Assembly: GCA_947627815.1 (NCBI GenBank)
Contig: CANQXN010000105.1
Location: 1 to 6,121, forward strand
Length of the DNA stretch: 6,121 nt
Direction: 5' to 3'
From: an uncultured Clostridia bacterium
GTDB lineage: Bacteria > Bacillota > Clostridia > Oscillospirales > CAG-272
Positions 1 to 4,330 of the stretch are shown here, piece after piece. Every line of letters begins with the position of its first letter. The first letter of the stretch is position 1. The position numbers and the translations under genes are program-made. A model generated the notes under the pieces. That model was not told the origin of the DNA and searched no databases. It worked only from the letters and a program-made list of their open reading frames with translations.

Positions 1-100
1 CAAGATAGCGCAAGACTTTGCCTAAGGTTCCCTTGCGCGCTTTGCTCACTTTGCCCGCCTTGCGGGATTTGCTCACCTTGCGGGTCTTGCGGTCAGGCAT
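1..100 (-). CDS. N-terminus of second ABC exporter subunit (partial)
   Basis: The reading frame starts with ATG at 100-98 and runs off the left edge, so only about 33 codons are visible. The start is supported by a strong ribosome binding site (GGAGG, complement of 109-113, 8 bases upstream) and by an 8-base overlap with the stop of the upstream ABC gene (ATGCCTGA), which implies translational coupling. The visible peptide begins MPDRKTRKVSKSRK, continues as a very basic tail of about 25 residues, and then reaches GTLGKVLRYL. That last part resembles the start of the first elbow/transmembrane region of half-size ABC exporters. Because the upstream gene encodes a degenerate half-transporter, this is most likely the partner with the intact catalytic site, forming a heterodimeric exporter of the BmrCD/LmrCD/TM287-288 type. 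Identity rests on context and a short N-terminus; the nucleotide-binding domain is outside the window. Confidence 0.65.
   Translation of the reverse strand, partial: MPDRKTRKVSKSRKAGKVSKARKGTLGKVLRYL
41..91. repeat. 27-base-period imperfect tandem repeat inside the ABC partner gene
   Basis: Two 24-base units at 41-64 and 68-91 agree at 20 of 24 positions and are offset by 27 bases, exactly nine codons. On the minus strand they encode the repeated basic motif KVSK(S/A)RK in the N-terminal tail of the partial ABC subunit. This looks like a local in-frame duplication that created or lengthened the tail. Confidence 0.6.
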
Positions 101-1871
101 GGCGCTCACCTCCCTCCATGGCGGCTTTTTCGGGCGGAAACTGCGTTTCGTAAATTTCGCGGTAGAGGGGGCAGGAGGCGAGCAGCTCTTGAGAAGTGCC
201 GACGCCGACGAGGACGCCGTCCTCCATCACAAGGATTTTGTCGGCGTGCATCACGCCGGAGGCACGCTGGGAGACGGTGAAAACCGTGGTATCGGTCAAA
301 GCCTCGCCGAGCGCTTTTTGCAAAGCGGCGTCGGTGGCGTAATCGAGGGCGGAAGAGGCGTCGTCAAGGATCAGAATGGCGGGGTTTGCCACAAGGGCGC
401 GGGCAATCGTCAGCCGCTGCCGTTGTCCGCCCGAAAAGTTTTTCCCGCCGGCTTCCACTACGGCGTCAAGCCCGCCCTTGCTCTTTACCACATCGGCGAC
501 CTGCGCGATTTCAAGCGCGCGGTAGAGTGCCGCGTCGTCGTTTGCGGCGTCAGGATCGCCCCAGGCCAAATTGGAACGGATGGTGCCGGCAAAGAGCAGG
601 GCTTTTTGCGGCACCACGCCCACCCCGCGCCGCAGGGAGGTTTCGTCGTAGTCTTTGACATCGCGTCCTGCCACCAGCACCCGGCCGGCGCTTGCGTCAT
701 AAAAGCGGGGGATCAGGTTGACAAGCGAGCTTTTGCCCGCGCCTGTGGGGCCGATGATCCCCACCGTTTCCCCCGGCTTTGCCGAAAAGGAGAGGGCGGT
801 CAGCGCCTCGTCGCCCCCTTCGGCATAGCGGAGCGAGACATCTTCAAATACCACCGCCTCATCGCTTTTTTCGTTTTTGTCAAACACCGCGTCACGGTAG
901 GTCATGCTCGGCGCTACTTCCAAAAGGGCGGCAATGCGGGAAGCGGACGCCAGCGAGCGCGTGATCGTGATGACAAGACTTGCCAACTTGAGAAGCTCGA
1001 CGAGGATCTGCGCCATGTAGTTGTAAAGCGCCACCAGCTCCCCCTGCGAGAGCGCGCCCGCGTCGACACGCAAAGCGCCGGTGTAGATGAGAAGCAGGGT
1101 CGCGGCGTTGACGATCACATAGGTCAGGGGATTCATGAGGGCGGAAAGCCGCCCCACCTTGACAAGCAGGCGGGAGAGGGCGTTGGCATCGGCGTCAAAG
1201 GTTTTCTTTTCTTCCTCTTCCTTGCAAAAGGCGCGGATCACGCGCACGCCGGCCAAAGTTTCGCGGGTGCGCCCCGTGACTTTGTCAAGTCCTTGCGCGC
1301 TTCTTTTGTAAAGCGGCAGGGAAAAGAGCATCAGGGCGAACACCACGAGGAGCAAAAGGGGGATCGTCACGGCAAACGGCCAAGCCGCTTGGGCGTCGAC
1401 GGTGAAGGCCAAAATCATCGCGCCGAAGACCACGAAGGGGGAACGAAGCAAGAGCCGCAGGGCGAGATTCAGCCCGGTTTGTACCTGCGCGGCGTCTCCC
1501 GTCATGCGGGTGATGAGGGTGTCGCTCCCCAACCTGTCGAGGTCGGCGTAGGACAATTTGCCGATGTGCGCAAAGGCCGCGCTTTTTACGCCGCGCACAA
1601 AACCCGCCGAGGCGCGGGCGGCAAAATATTGCGCGACGACCGAGAGAACAAGGCCGCAAAGCCCCATGGCGGCGAGCAAAAGCCCCATTTTGAGAATGTG
1701 TCCTTTGTCCTGTTCGGCAATGCCGCGATTGATGATGTCGGCTACCACCAAAGGCACCGCCAATTCAAGCGCCGCTTCTAACAGTTTAAAAAGCGGGCCG
1801 AGCAGGCAGTCCTTCCGATAGCCTTTGAAATATACCAGCAGTTTTTTCACAAATGCGCTCTCTTGTTTCAT
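93..1871 (-). CDS. ABC exporter half-transporter, degenerate-site subunit
   Basis: This 592-residue protein has the usual length of a half-size exporter: an N-terminal membrane domain (about residues 20-305, six hydrophobic segments near 22-45, 61-83, 135-158, 160-185, 248-268 and 280-303) fused to an ATPase domain (about 338-575). Visible ATPase motifs are Walker A GPTGAGKSS (374-382), Q-loop VVPQ (Q422), signature FSGGQRQR (479-486), Walker B ILILDD (D503-D504) and D-loop SALD (507-510). The catalytic glutamate after Walker B is Asp504, and the H-loop histidine is Gln535 (VSQR). In characterised heterodimeric exporters (TM287/288, BmrCD, LmrCD) this pair of changes marks the subunit that supplies the non-hydrolysing site, so this protein should need a partner; one begins at base 100 with an 8-base overlap. 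The substrate cannot be read from sequence; drugs, lipids or peptides are all possible. The start at 1871 fits the upstream promoter (TSS near 1900). The closest Shine-Dalgarno-like bases are GGGGGAT in a leader hairpin and AGG touching the ATG. Confidence 0.93.
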   Translation of the reverse strand: MKQESAFVKKLLVYFKGYRKDCLLGPLFKLLEAALELAVPLVVADIINRGIAEQDKGHILKMGLLLAAMGLCGLVLSVVAQYFAARASAGFVRGVKSAAFAHIGKLSYADLDRLGSDTLITRMTGDAAQVQTGLNLALRLLLRSPFVVFGAMILAFTVDAQAAWPFAVTIPLLLLVVFALMLFSLPLYKRSAQGLDKVTGRTRETLAGVRVIRAFCKEEEEKKTFDADANALSRLLVKVGRLSALMNPLTYVIVNAATLLLIYTGALRVDAGALSQGELVALYNYMAQILVELLKLASLVITITRSLASASRIAALLEVAPSMTYRDAVFDKNEKSDEAVVFEDVSLRYAEGGDEALTALSFSAKPGETVGIIGPTGAGKSSLVNLIPRFYDASAGRVLVAGRDVKDYDETSLRRGVGVVPQKALLFAGTIRSNLAWGDPDAANDDAALYRALEIAQVADVVKSKGGLDAVVEAGGKNFSGGQRQRLTIARALVANPAILILDDASSALDYATDAALQKALGEALTDTTVFTVSQRASGVMHADKILVMEDGVLVGVGTSQELLASCPLYREIYETQFPPEKAAMEGGERHA

Positions 1872-1874
1872 CCT

Positions 1875-1893
1875 CTGCCGGATCCCCCGGCAG
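1875..1893 (-). promoter_or_regulatory. Leader hairpin at the ABC operon start
   Basis: A perfect 7-base inverted repeat (CTGCCGG at 1875-1881, CCGGCAG at 1887-1893) with a 5-base loop lies 3 bases upstream of the ABC start codon. In the mRNA the G-rich Shine-Dalgarno-like run is split between one arm and the loop. If transcription begins near 1900, this hairpin makes up most of a leader of about 29 bases and could limit ribosome access. The structure is seen directly; a regulatory role is inference. Confidence 0.5.
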
Positions 1894-1906
1894 GCAAGGG
1901 TATTGT

Positions 1907-1935
1907 ATCATATTTTTTTTAAAAAAGAAAGACAA
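1907..1935 (-). promoter_or_regulatory. Sigma-A promoter of the ABC operon
   Basis: On the minus strand, a -35 box TTGTCT (complement of 1930-1935) is followed after 17 bases by the -10 box TATGAT (complement of 1907-1912). This gives 4/6 and 5/6 matches at ideal spacing, with an A/T tract in the spacer. The predicted start is near 1900, leaving a short leader. An overlapping TACAAT just downstream is an alternative -10 but has no well-spaced -35. Confidence 0.7.
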
Positions 1936-1942
1936 AAACCGA

Positions 1943-1987
1943 TTTTTGCCCCACGGCCTTGAAAAAATCTCCGGGAGGGGGCAAAAA
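1943..1987. repeat. 10-base inverted repeat between divergent promoters
   Basis: TTTTTGCCCC at 1943-1952 is the exact reverse complement of GGGGCAAAAA at 1978-1987, separated by 25 bases. It lies between the minus-strand ABC promoter and the plus-strand promoter of small RNA copy A. In neither direction is the GC stem followed by a T-run, so it is not a typical terminator. It could be an operator or an extruding structure; function unknown. Confidence 0.5.
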
Positions 1988-2031
1988 ATTGTAGTCTTTA
2001 CAAAGTTTTTTTAAGTTTATTTTTTTACCTC

Positions 2032-2060
2032 TTGCAAAACGCCGGAACTTCTGCTATAAT
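2032..2060 (+). promoter_or_regulatory. Promoter of small RNA copy A
   Basis: The -35 box TTGCAA (2032-2037) is followed by a 17-base spacer and a perfect -10 box TATAAT (2055-2060), preceded by TGC, which makes it an extended -10. The predicted start at G2067 is exactly the first base of the 113-base sequence shared with copy B. The -35, TGC, -10 and 17-base spacing are all kept in copy B, although the spacer sequence has diverged. Confidence 0.85.
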
Positions 2061-2066
2061 AAGAGC

Positions 2067-2207
2067 GAGGTGAAAGAAAGGCGTCGCCGAATCGCCGGTT
2101 TTTCCCCCGACTGACTTCCACAGCCGCTTCCGGCAGTCCTCCTTTTCCCGCGGTATCGCCTTTCTTTTGCCGTTTTTCGTCGTTTTTGCCAAAAACGGCG
2201 TTTTTTT
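2067..2207 (+). ncRNA. Putative small RNA, copy A (about 141 nt)
   Basis: A consensus promoter, a 113-base body (2067-2179) and an intrinsic terminator define a short transcription unit with no convincing reading frame. The body is identical, without a single substitution or gap, to 2331-2443. Its two ends can form a 15-pair terminal helix, 2069-2083 with 2157-2171, including two G-U pairs. Inside are C-rich stretches that look unpaired (UUUUUCCCCC at 2099-2108 and CCUCCUUUUCCC at 2138-2149). There is also an apical hairpin GCCG-CUUC-CGGC at 2123-2134, extended outward by GACU (2109-2112) pairing with AGUC (2135-2138). The C-rich stretches suggest an RNA that base-pairs with G-rich ribosome binding sites, as C-rich Firmicutes sRNAs do. 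I do not recognise the family. It is too short and has the wrong loop content for 6S RNA, and no known riboswitch core is evident. The gene is certain as a repeat and likely as an RNA; its role is inferred. Confidence 0.75.
2169..2207 (+). terminator. Intrinsic terminator of small RNA copy A
   Basis: GCCGTTTTT (2169-2177) pairs with AAAAACGGC (2191-2199), nine pairs, and seven Ts follow at 2201-2207. A shorter alternative stem uses CGTTTTT (2181-2187) with the same right arm. The left arm's GCC is also claimed by the terminal helix of the RNA body. Confidence 0.8.
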
Positions 2208-2217
2208 GCCTTTTCAC

Positions 2218-2231
2218 CCGGCCAGCGCCGG
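2218..2231 (+). repeat. Short GC hairpin downstream of copy A
   Basis: CCGGC (2218-2222) and GCCGG (2227-2231) form a 5-pair stem with a CAGC loop, followed by a pyrimidine-rich stretch ending in five Ts at 2246-2251. It may be a weak back-up terminator for copy A; the T-run is too distant for a standard one. Confidence 0.3.
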
Positions 2232-2257
2232 CCTTCTTTCCCCTCGTTTTTAATTTG

Positions 2258-2288
2258 TTCATATTTTGCTTTTTTGTTAAGATATGAA
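2258..2288. promoter_or_regulatory. Inverted repeat upstream of copy B, possible operator
   Basis: TTCATAT (2258-2264) is the exact reverse complement of ATATGAA (2282-2288), with a 17-base AT-rich spacer, ending 7 bases before the -35 box of copy B. Copy A has no equivalent. It could be a dimeric regulator site that gives copy B separate control, but in AT-rich DNA a 7-base match may be chance. Confidence 0.3.
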
Positions 2289-2295
2289 TTTTTTC

Positions 2296-2324
2296 TTGCA
2301 AAGCGGTTTGCGGTTTGCTATAAT
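2296..2324 (+). promoter_or_regulatory. Promoter of small RNA copy B
   Basis: TTGCAA (2296-2301), a 17-base spacer, then TATAAT (2319-2324) with an upstream TGC. The architecture is identical to the copy A promoter while most of the spacer differs, so the functional boxes rather than the whole region have been kept. Predicted start G2331. Confidence 0.85.
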
Positions 2325-2330
2325 AAAGGT

Positions 2331-2473
2331 GAGGTGAAAGAAAGGCGTCGCCGAATCGCCGGTTTTTCCCCCGACTGACTTCCACAGCCGCTTCCGGCAG
2401 TCCTCCTTTTCCCGCGGTATCGCCTTTCTTTTGCCGTTTTTCGCTGTTTTGTGAAAAACGGCTTTCTTTTTTT
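2331..2473 (+). ncRNA. Putative small RNA, copy B (about 143 nt)
   Basis: The second transcription unit is 264 bases downstream of copy A. Positions 2331-2443 match copy A exactly, giving the same 15-pair terminal helix (2333-2347 with 2421-2435), the same apical hairpin and the same C-rich stretches, including CCUCCUUU at 2402-2409. After base 2443 the two copies diverge completely in the terminator loop, yet copy B keeps a 10-pair terminator stem. Both units therefore seem to be maintained as working genes rather than left as a decaying duplication. No reading frame with a plausible ribosome binding site and start is visible on the plus strand; the minus-strand frame spanning both copies is only the repeat read through. 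Function unknown. Confidence 0.75.
2433..2473 (+). terminator. Intrinsic terminator of small RNA copy B
   Basis: GCCGTTTTTC (2433-2442) pairs perfectly with GAAAAACGGC (2453-2462) across a 10-base loop, followed by TTTC and seven Ts (2463-2473). The left arm is shared with copy A; the loop and tail are not. Confidence 0.85.
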
Positions 2474-2487
2474 GCCCAAAAGGGCAA
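2472..2487. repeat. Small hairpin after the copy B terminator
   Basis: TTGCCC (2472-2477) and GGGCAA (2482-2487) form a 6-pair stem with an AAAA loop, directly after the T-run of copy B. No T-run follows on either strand, so it is not a standard terminator. Its role is unknown. The rest of 2488-2571 shows no convincing promoter for the downstream gene. Confidence 0.35.
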
Positions 2488-2571
2488 GGGAAAGCCGCCG
2501 CGCCGTCATAGTTCGCACTTTTTCCGCATAGGTATGAATAAACGCTTGAGAAGAAAGGCTTGGAAAAGGCG

Positions 2572-3063
2572 ATGTTTATTTATTCGGTCAAAGGCTCTAC
2601 CATAAAATTTTTCGGCGCGCTGACACTGGCGCTTGTGGCGCTGGTGCTGCTTGTGGTTTTTGTGCCGACCTACGGGGAAACCGCGCTGCCCACCACTGGG
2701 CAGGATATCAATTTTACCGGCGTCCGCAGTCATGAGGATCGGGCGGCTTTTTTGGCGCAATTTGGCTGGCAGACGGCGGAAGCGCCCGACATCGCGGAAA
2801 AAGTGAGCATTCCGGCGGAGTTTGACGCGATTTTTGTCAGCTACAACGACATGCAGAAGAGCCAGGGGCTGGATCTTTCCCGCTATCGCCGGAAGGAAGT
2901 GGATCATTTCCGCTATGAAATCACCAATTTTGAGGGCGCCGAAGGCAAGGTGTATGCCAATCTTCTGATCTATCGCGGCAAAGTCATCGGCGGGGACATC
3001 TCTTCCGCCGTGGCGGGCGGGTTTGTGTATCCTTTCACGGGCAAACCGGCAAGCGCGGATTGA
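2572..3063 (+). CDS. DUF4830-like membrane-anchored protein
   Basis: This 163-residue protein has one N-terminal hydrophobic segment (about residues 11-33, after the basic start MFIYSVKGSTIK), then a soluble domain that would lie outside the membrane. The soluble part shows the pattern I associate with DUF4830 of Clostridia: FLAQFGWQ (60-67), SIPAEFDAIFVSYNDMQKSQ (79-98), GLDLSRYR (99-106), YEITNFEG (115-122) and ANLLIYRGKVIGGD (129-142). The family's function is unknown. I chose ATG at 2572 over the in-frame TTG at 2560. The AGAAAGG ribosome binding sequence (2552-2558) sits directly against the TTG but fits the ATG once aligned to the 16S tail. No lipobox cysteine is visible, so it is probably an uncleaved anchor or a weak signal peptide. 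The family call is from memory of its motif pattern. Confidence 0.8.
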   Translation: MFIYSVKGSTIKFFGALTLALVALVLLVVFVPTYGETALPTTGQDINFTGVRSHEDRAAFLAQFGWQTAEAPDIAEKVSIPAEFDAIFVSYNDMQKSQGLDLSRYRRKEVDHFRYEITNFEGAEGKVYANLLIYRGKVIGGDISSAVAGGFVYPFTGKPASAD

Positions 3064-3088
3064 CAAGCGATTAAAAATGCGCTACAAT
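3060..3088 (+). promoter_or_regulatory. Sigma-A promoter of the rRNA methyltransferase gene
   Basis: A perfect -35 TTGACA (3060-3065), a 17-base spacer and -10 TACAAT (3083-3088, 5/6). The -35 box overlaps the stop codon of the preceding gene (3061-3063). Transcription should start near 3095, giving a leader of about 29 bases, so the downstream gene is expressed independently. Confidence 0.85.
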
Positions 3089-3123
3089 AGGATCGCATCT
3101 TACAAGAAAAAGAGAGACGATCC

Positions 3124-4269
3124 ATGGAATATACCTTTGCCGCCACCTGCCTGTTCGGCTTGGAAAAGTTTTTGGGAGAAGAAATCGACGCGCTCGGTTA
3201 TCAAAGGATAGAAACCATCGACGGGCGGGTCTTGTTTTCCGCTCCCTTGGAGGCGGCCGTTCGCTGCAATCTCTGGCTGCGCACCGCCGAACGGCTGTTT
3301 TTGGTGTTGGGGCGCTTGGAAGCGCCGACCTTCGACGCCTTGTTTGAAGGCACGCGGGCTTTGCCCTGGGAGGATTGGATCGGGAAAAACGACGCTTTCC
3401 CGGTGTCGGGTCACGCGATCAAAAGTAAGCTCTTTTCTGTCCCCGACTGCCAATCGATTGTGAAAAAGGCAATTGTGGAGCGCCTGAAAACCCGCTATGG
3501 GCTTTCCTGGTTCCCCGAAACAGGCGTCACCTACGCGGTGGAGTTTTTCCTGCTCAACGACCGCGCCATGCTGATGATCGACCTTTCGGGCGTCGCTTTG
3601 CACAAGCGGGGCTACCGTCCCGCCGCCCTCGCCGCCCCTTTGCGGGAGACGCTCGCGGCGGCGCTGGCGAGAATCGCCCGCCCCCGCGAGGAGGTACTGT
3701 TCTGGGATCCCATGTGCGGCAGCGGTACGATTGCCATTGAGGCGGCGATGCTCATGGCAAACATCGCCCCCGGGCGGCGCCGCGCATTTGCCGCCCAAAG
3801 GTTTGGGCAAATTCCCGCCGCTTTGTGGCAGAATGCCTATGAAGAAGCCGACGCGAAGGTCAGAAAAGACTGCGCGTTTGAGGCGTACGCCTCCGACATT
3901 GACCCCGCCGCCGTGGAACTGACCAAGGCCAATTGCACCCGCGCCGGTGTCACGCCCTATGTCAAGGCCTTTGTCAAGGACGCGCTGACGATCCAGACCG
4001 GCGGCCGCCGGGGGACGGTGGTCTGCAATCCCCCTTATGGCGAGCGTCTGCTGACGCCGCGCGAAACCGAAGCGCTGTATTGCGCCATGGGGCGCCATTT
4101 TGCCACGCTTGACGCCTGGCAGATTTACATTCTCACCTCGCACGGCGATTTTCAGCGTCTGTACGGCCGCCGCGCCGACAAGATCCGCAAGCTCTACAAC
4201 GGCATGATCCCCTGCTATTATTATGAATTTTTCAAAAACCGCTCCCCGCAGTCTTCTGTGAAGAAATAA
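3124..4269 (+). CDS. rlmL: THUMP-domain class I SAM-dependent RNA methyltransferase
   Basis: This 381-residue cytoplasmic enzyme is likely a 23S rRNA N2-guanine methyltransferase related to Bacillus YpsC and the N-terminal half of E. coli RlmKL (m2G2445). The N-terminus (about 1-60) has the ferredoxin-like start seen in the family (FAATCLFGLEKFLGEEI), then a THUMP RNA-binding domain (about 60-165) ending in LHKRGYR (159-165). The Rossmann methyltransferase domain has the SAM-binding motif I DPMCGSGT (195-202), the acidic motif SDID (257-260) and the catalytic motif IV NPPYGERL (302-309), typical of amino-group methylation of a purine. Length matches the single-domain Firmicutes form; the RlmK half of the enterobacterial fusion is absent. 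The ATG at 3124 has only a weak AAGAGAG ribosome binding sequence 7 bases upstream. The family is secure; the exact target base is inferred. Confidence 0.9.
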   Translation: MEYTFAATCLFGLEKFLGEEIDALGYQRIETIDGRVLFSAPLEAAVRCNLWLRTAERLFLVLGRLEAPTFDALFEGTRALPWEDWIGKNDAFPVSGHAIKSKLFSVPDCQSIVKKAIVERLKTRYGLSWFPETGVTYAVEFFLLNDRAMLMIDLSGVALHKRGYRPAALAAPLRETLAAALARIARPREEVLFWDPMCGSGTIAIEAAMLMANIAPGRRRAFAAQRFGQIPAALWQNAYEEADAKVRKDCAFEAYASDIDPAAVELTKANCTRAGVTPYVKAFVKDALTIQTGGRRGTVVCNPPYGERLLTPRETEALYCAMGRHFATLDAWQIYILTSHGDFQRLYGRRADKIRKLYNGMIPCYYYEFFKNRSPQSSVKK

Positions 4270-4273
4270 AAGA

Positions 4274-4321
4274 GGCGCGGCAGAGAGAAACGCTCAAGTT
4301 TCTCTCTGTCGCGCCATTTTT
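4274..4321. terminator. Bidirectional terminator between convergent genes
   Basis: A 17-pair stem (4274-4290 with 4299-4315, one G-U pair) and an 8-base loop lie just after the methyltransferase stop and just before the kinase stop on the other strand. ATTTTT follows on the plus strand. TCTTTTATTTC follows on the minus strand. It should end transcription from both sides. Confidence 0.9.
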
Positions 4322-4330
4322 GATGGGATT

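Noticed and set aside
18..1781. 587-residue open frame on the plus strand opposite the ABC gene
   Set aside because: It has no recognisable domain, a composition typical of antisense frames in GC-rich genes, and the minus-strand ABC protein explains the stretch fully.
2083..2157. Cobalamin riboswitch read on the minus strand (GGGAAAAGG, GCTGTG and AAGTCAG in order)
   Set aside because: The scattered words match loosely, but the core GGTGNAA-type element and the B12-box ending ACCTGCC are missing, and promoter/terminator polarity is on the other strand.
2067..2207. 6S RNA
   Set aside because: The long end helix with a central bubble is suggestive, but at about 140 nt it is short and the bubble is C-rich rather than promoter-like. 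Only a covariance search could settle this.
2067..2443. CRISPR array
   Set aside because: There are only two units of 113 bases, 264 apart, with promoters and terminators; nothing resembles regular short repeats with spacers.
2017..2487. 156-residue minus-strand frame across the two repeats
   Set aside because: Its repeated peptide is the sRNA repeat read in one frame (264 is divisible by 3). It has no good start signal, and the promoters and terminators point to plus-strand RNA.
2506..2538. Sporulation-type promoter (TCATA ... CATAGGTA) before the DUF4830-like gene
   Set aside because: Spacing is tolerable but the match to a SigE/SigK -10 is poor; no support beyond a few bases.
2560..2571. 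TTG at 2560 as the start of the DUF4830-like protein
   Set aside because: The AGAAAGG ribosome binding sequence is only one base away, too close for TTG; ATG at 2572 fits better.
3100..4143. 347-residue minus-strand frame over the rRNA methyltransferase
   Set aside because: Antisense shadow of a gene with clear methyltransferase motifs; no ribosome binding site or family pattern.
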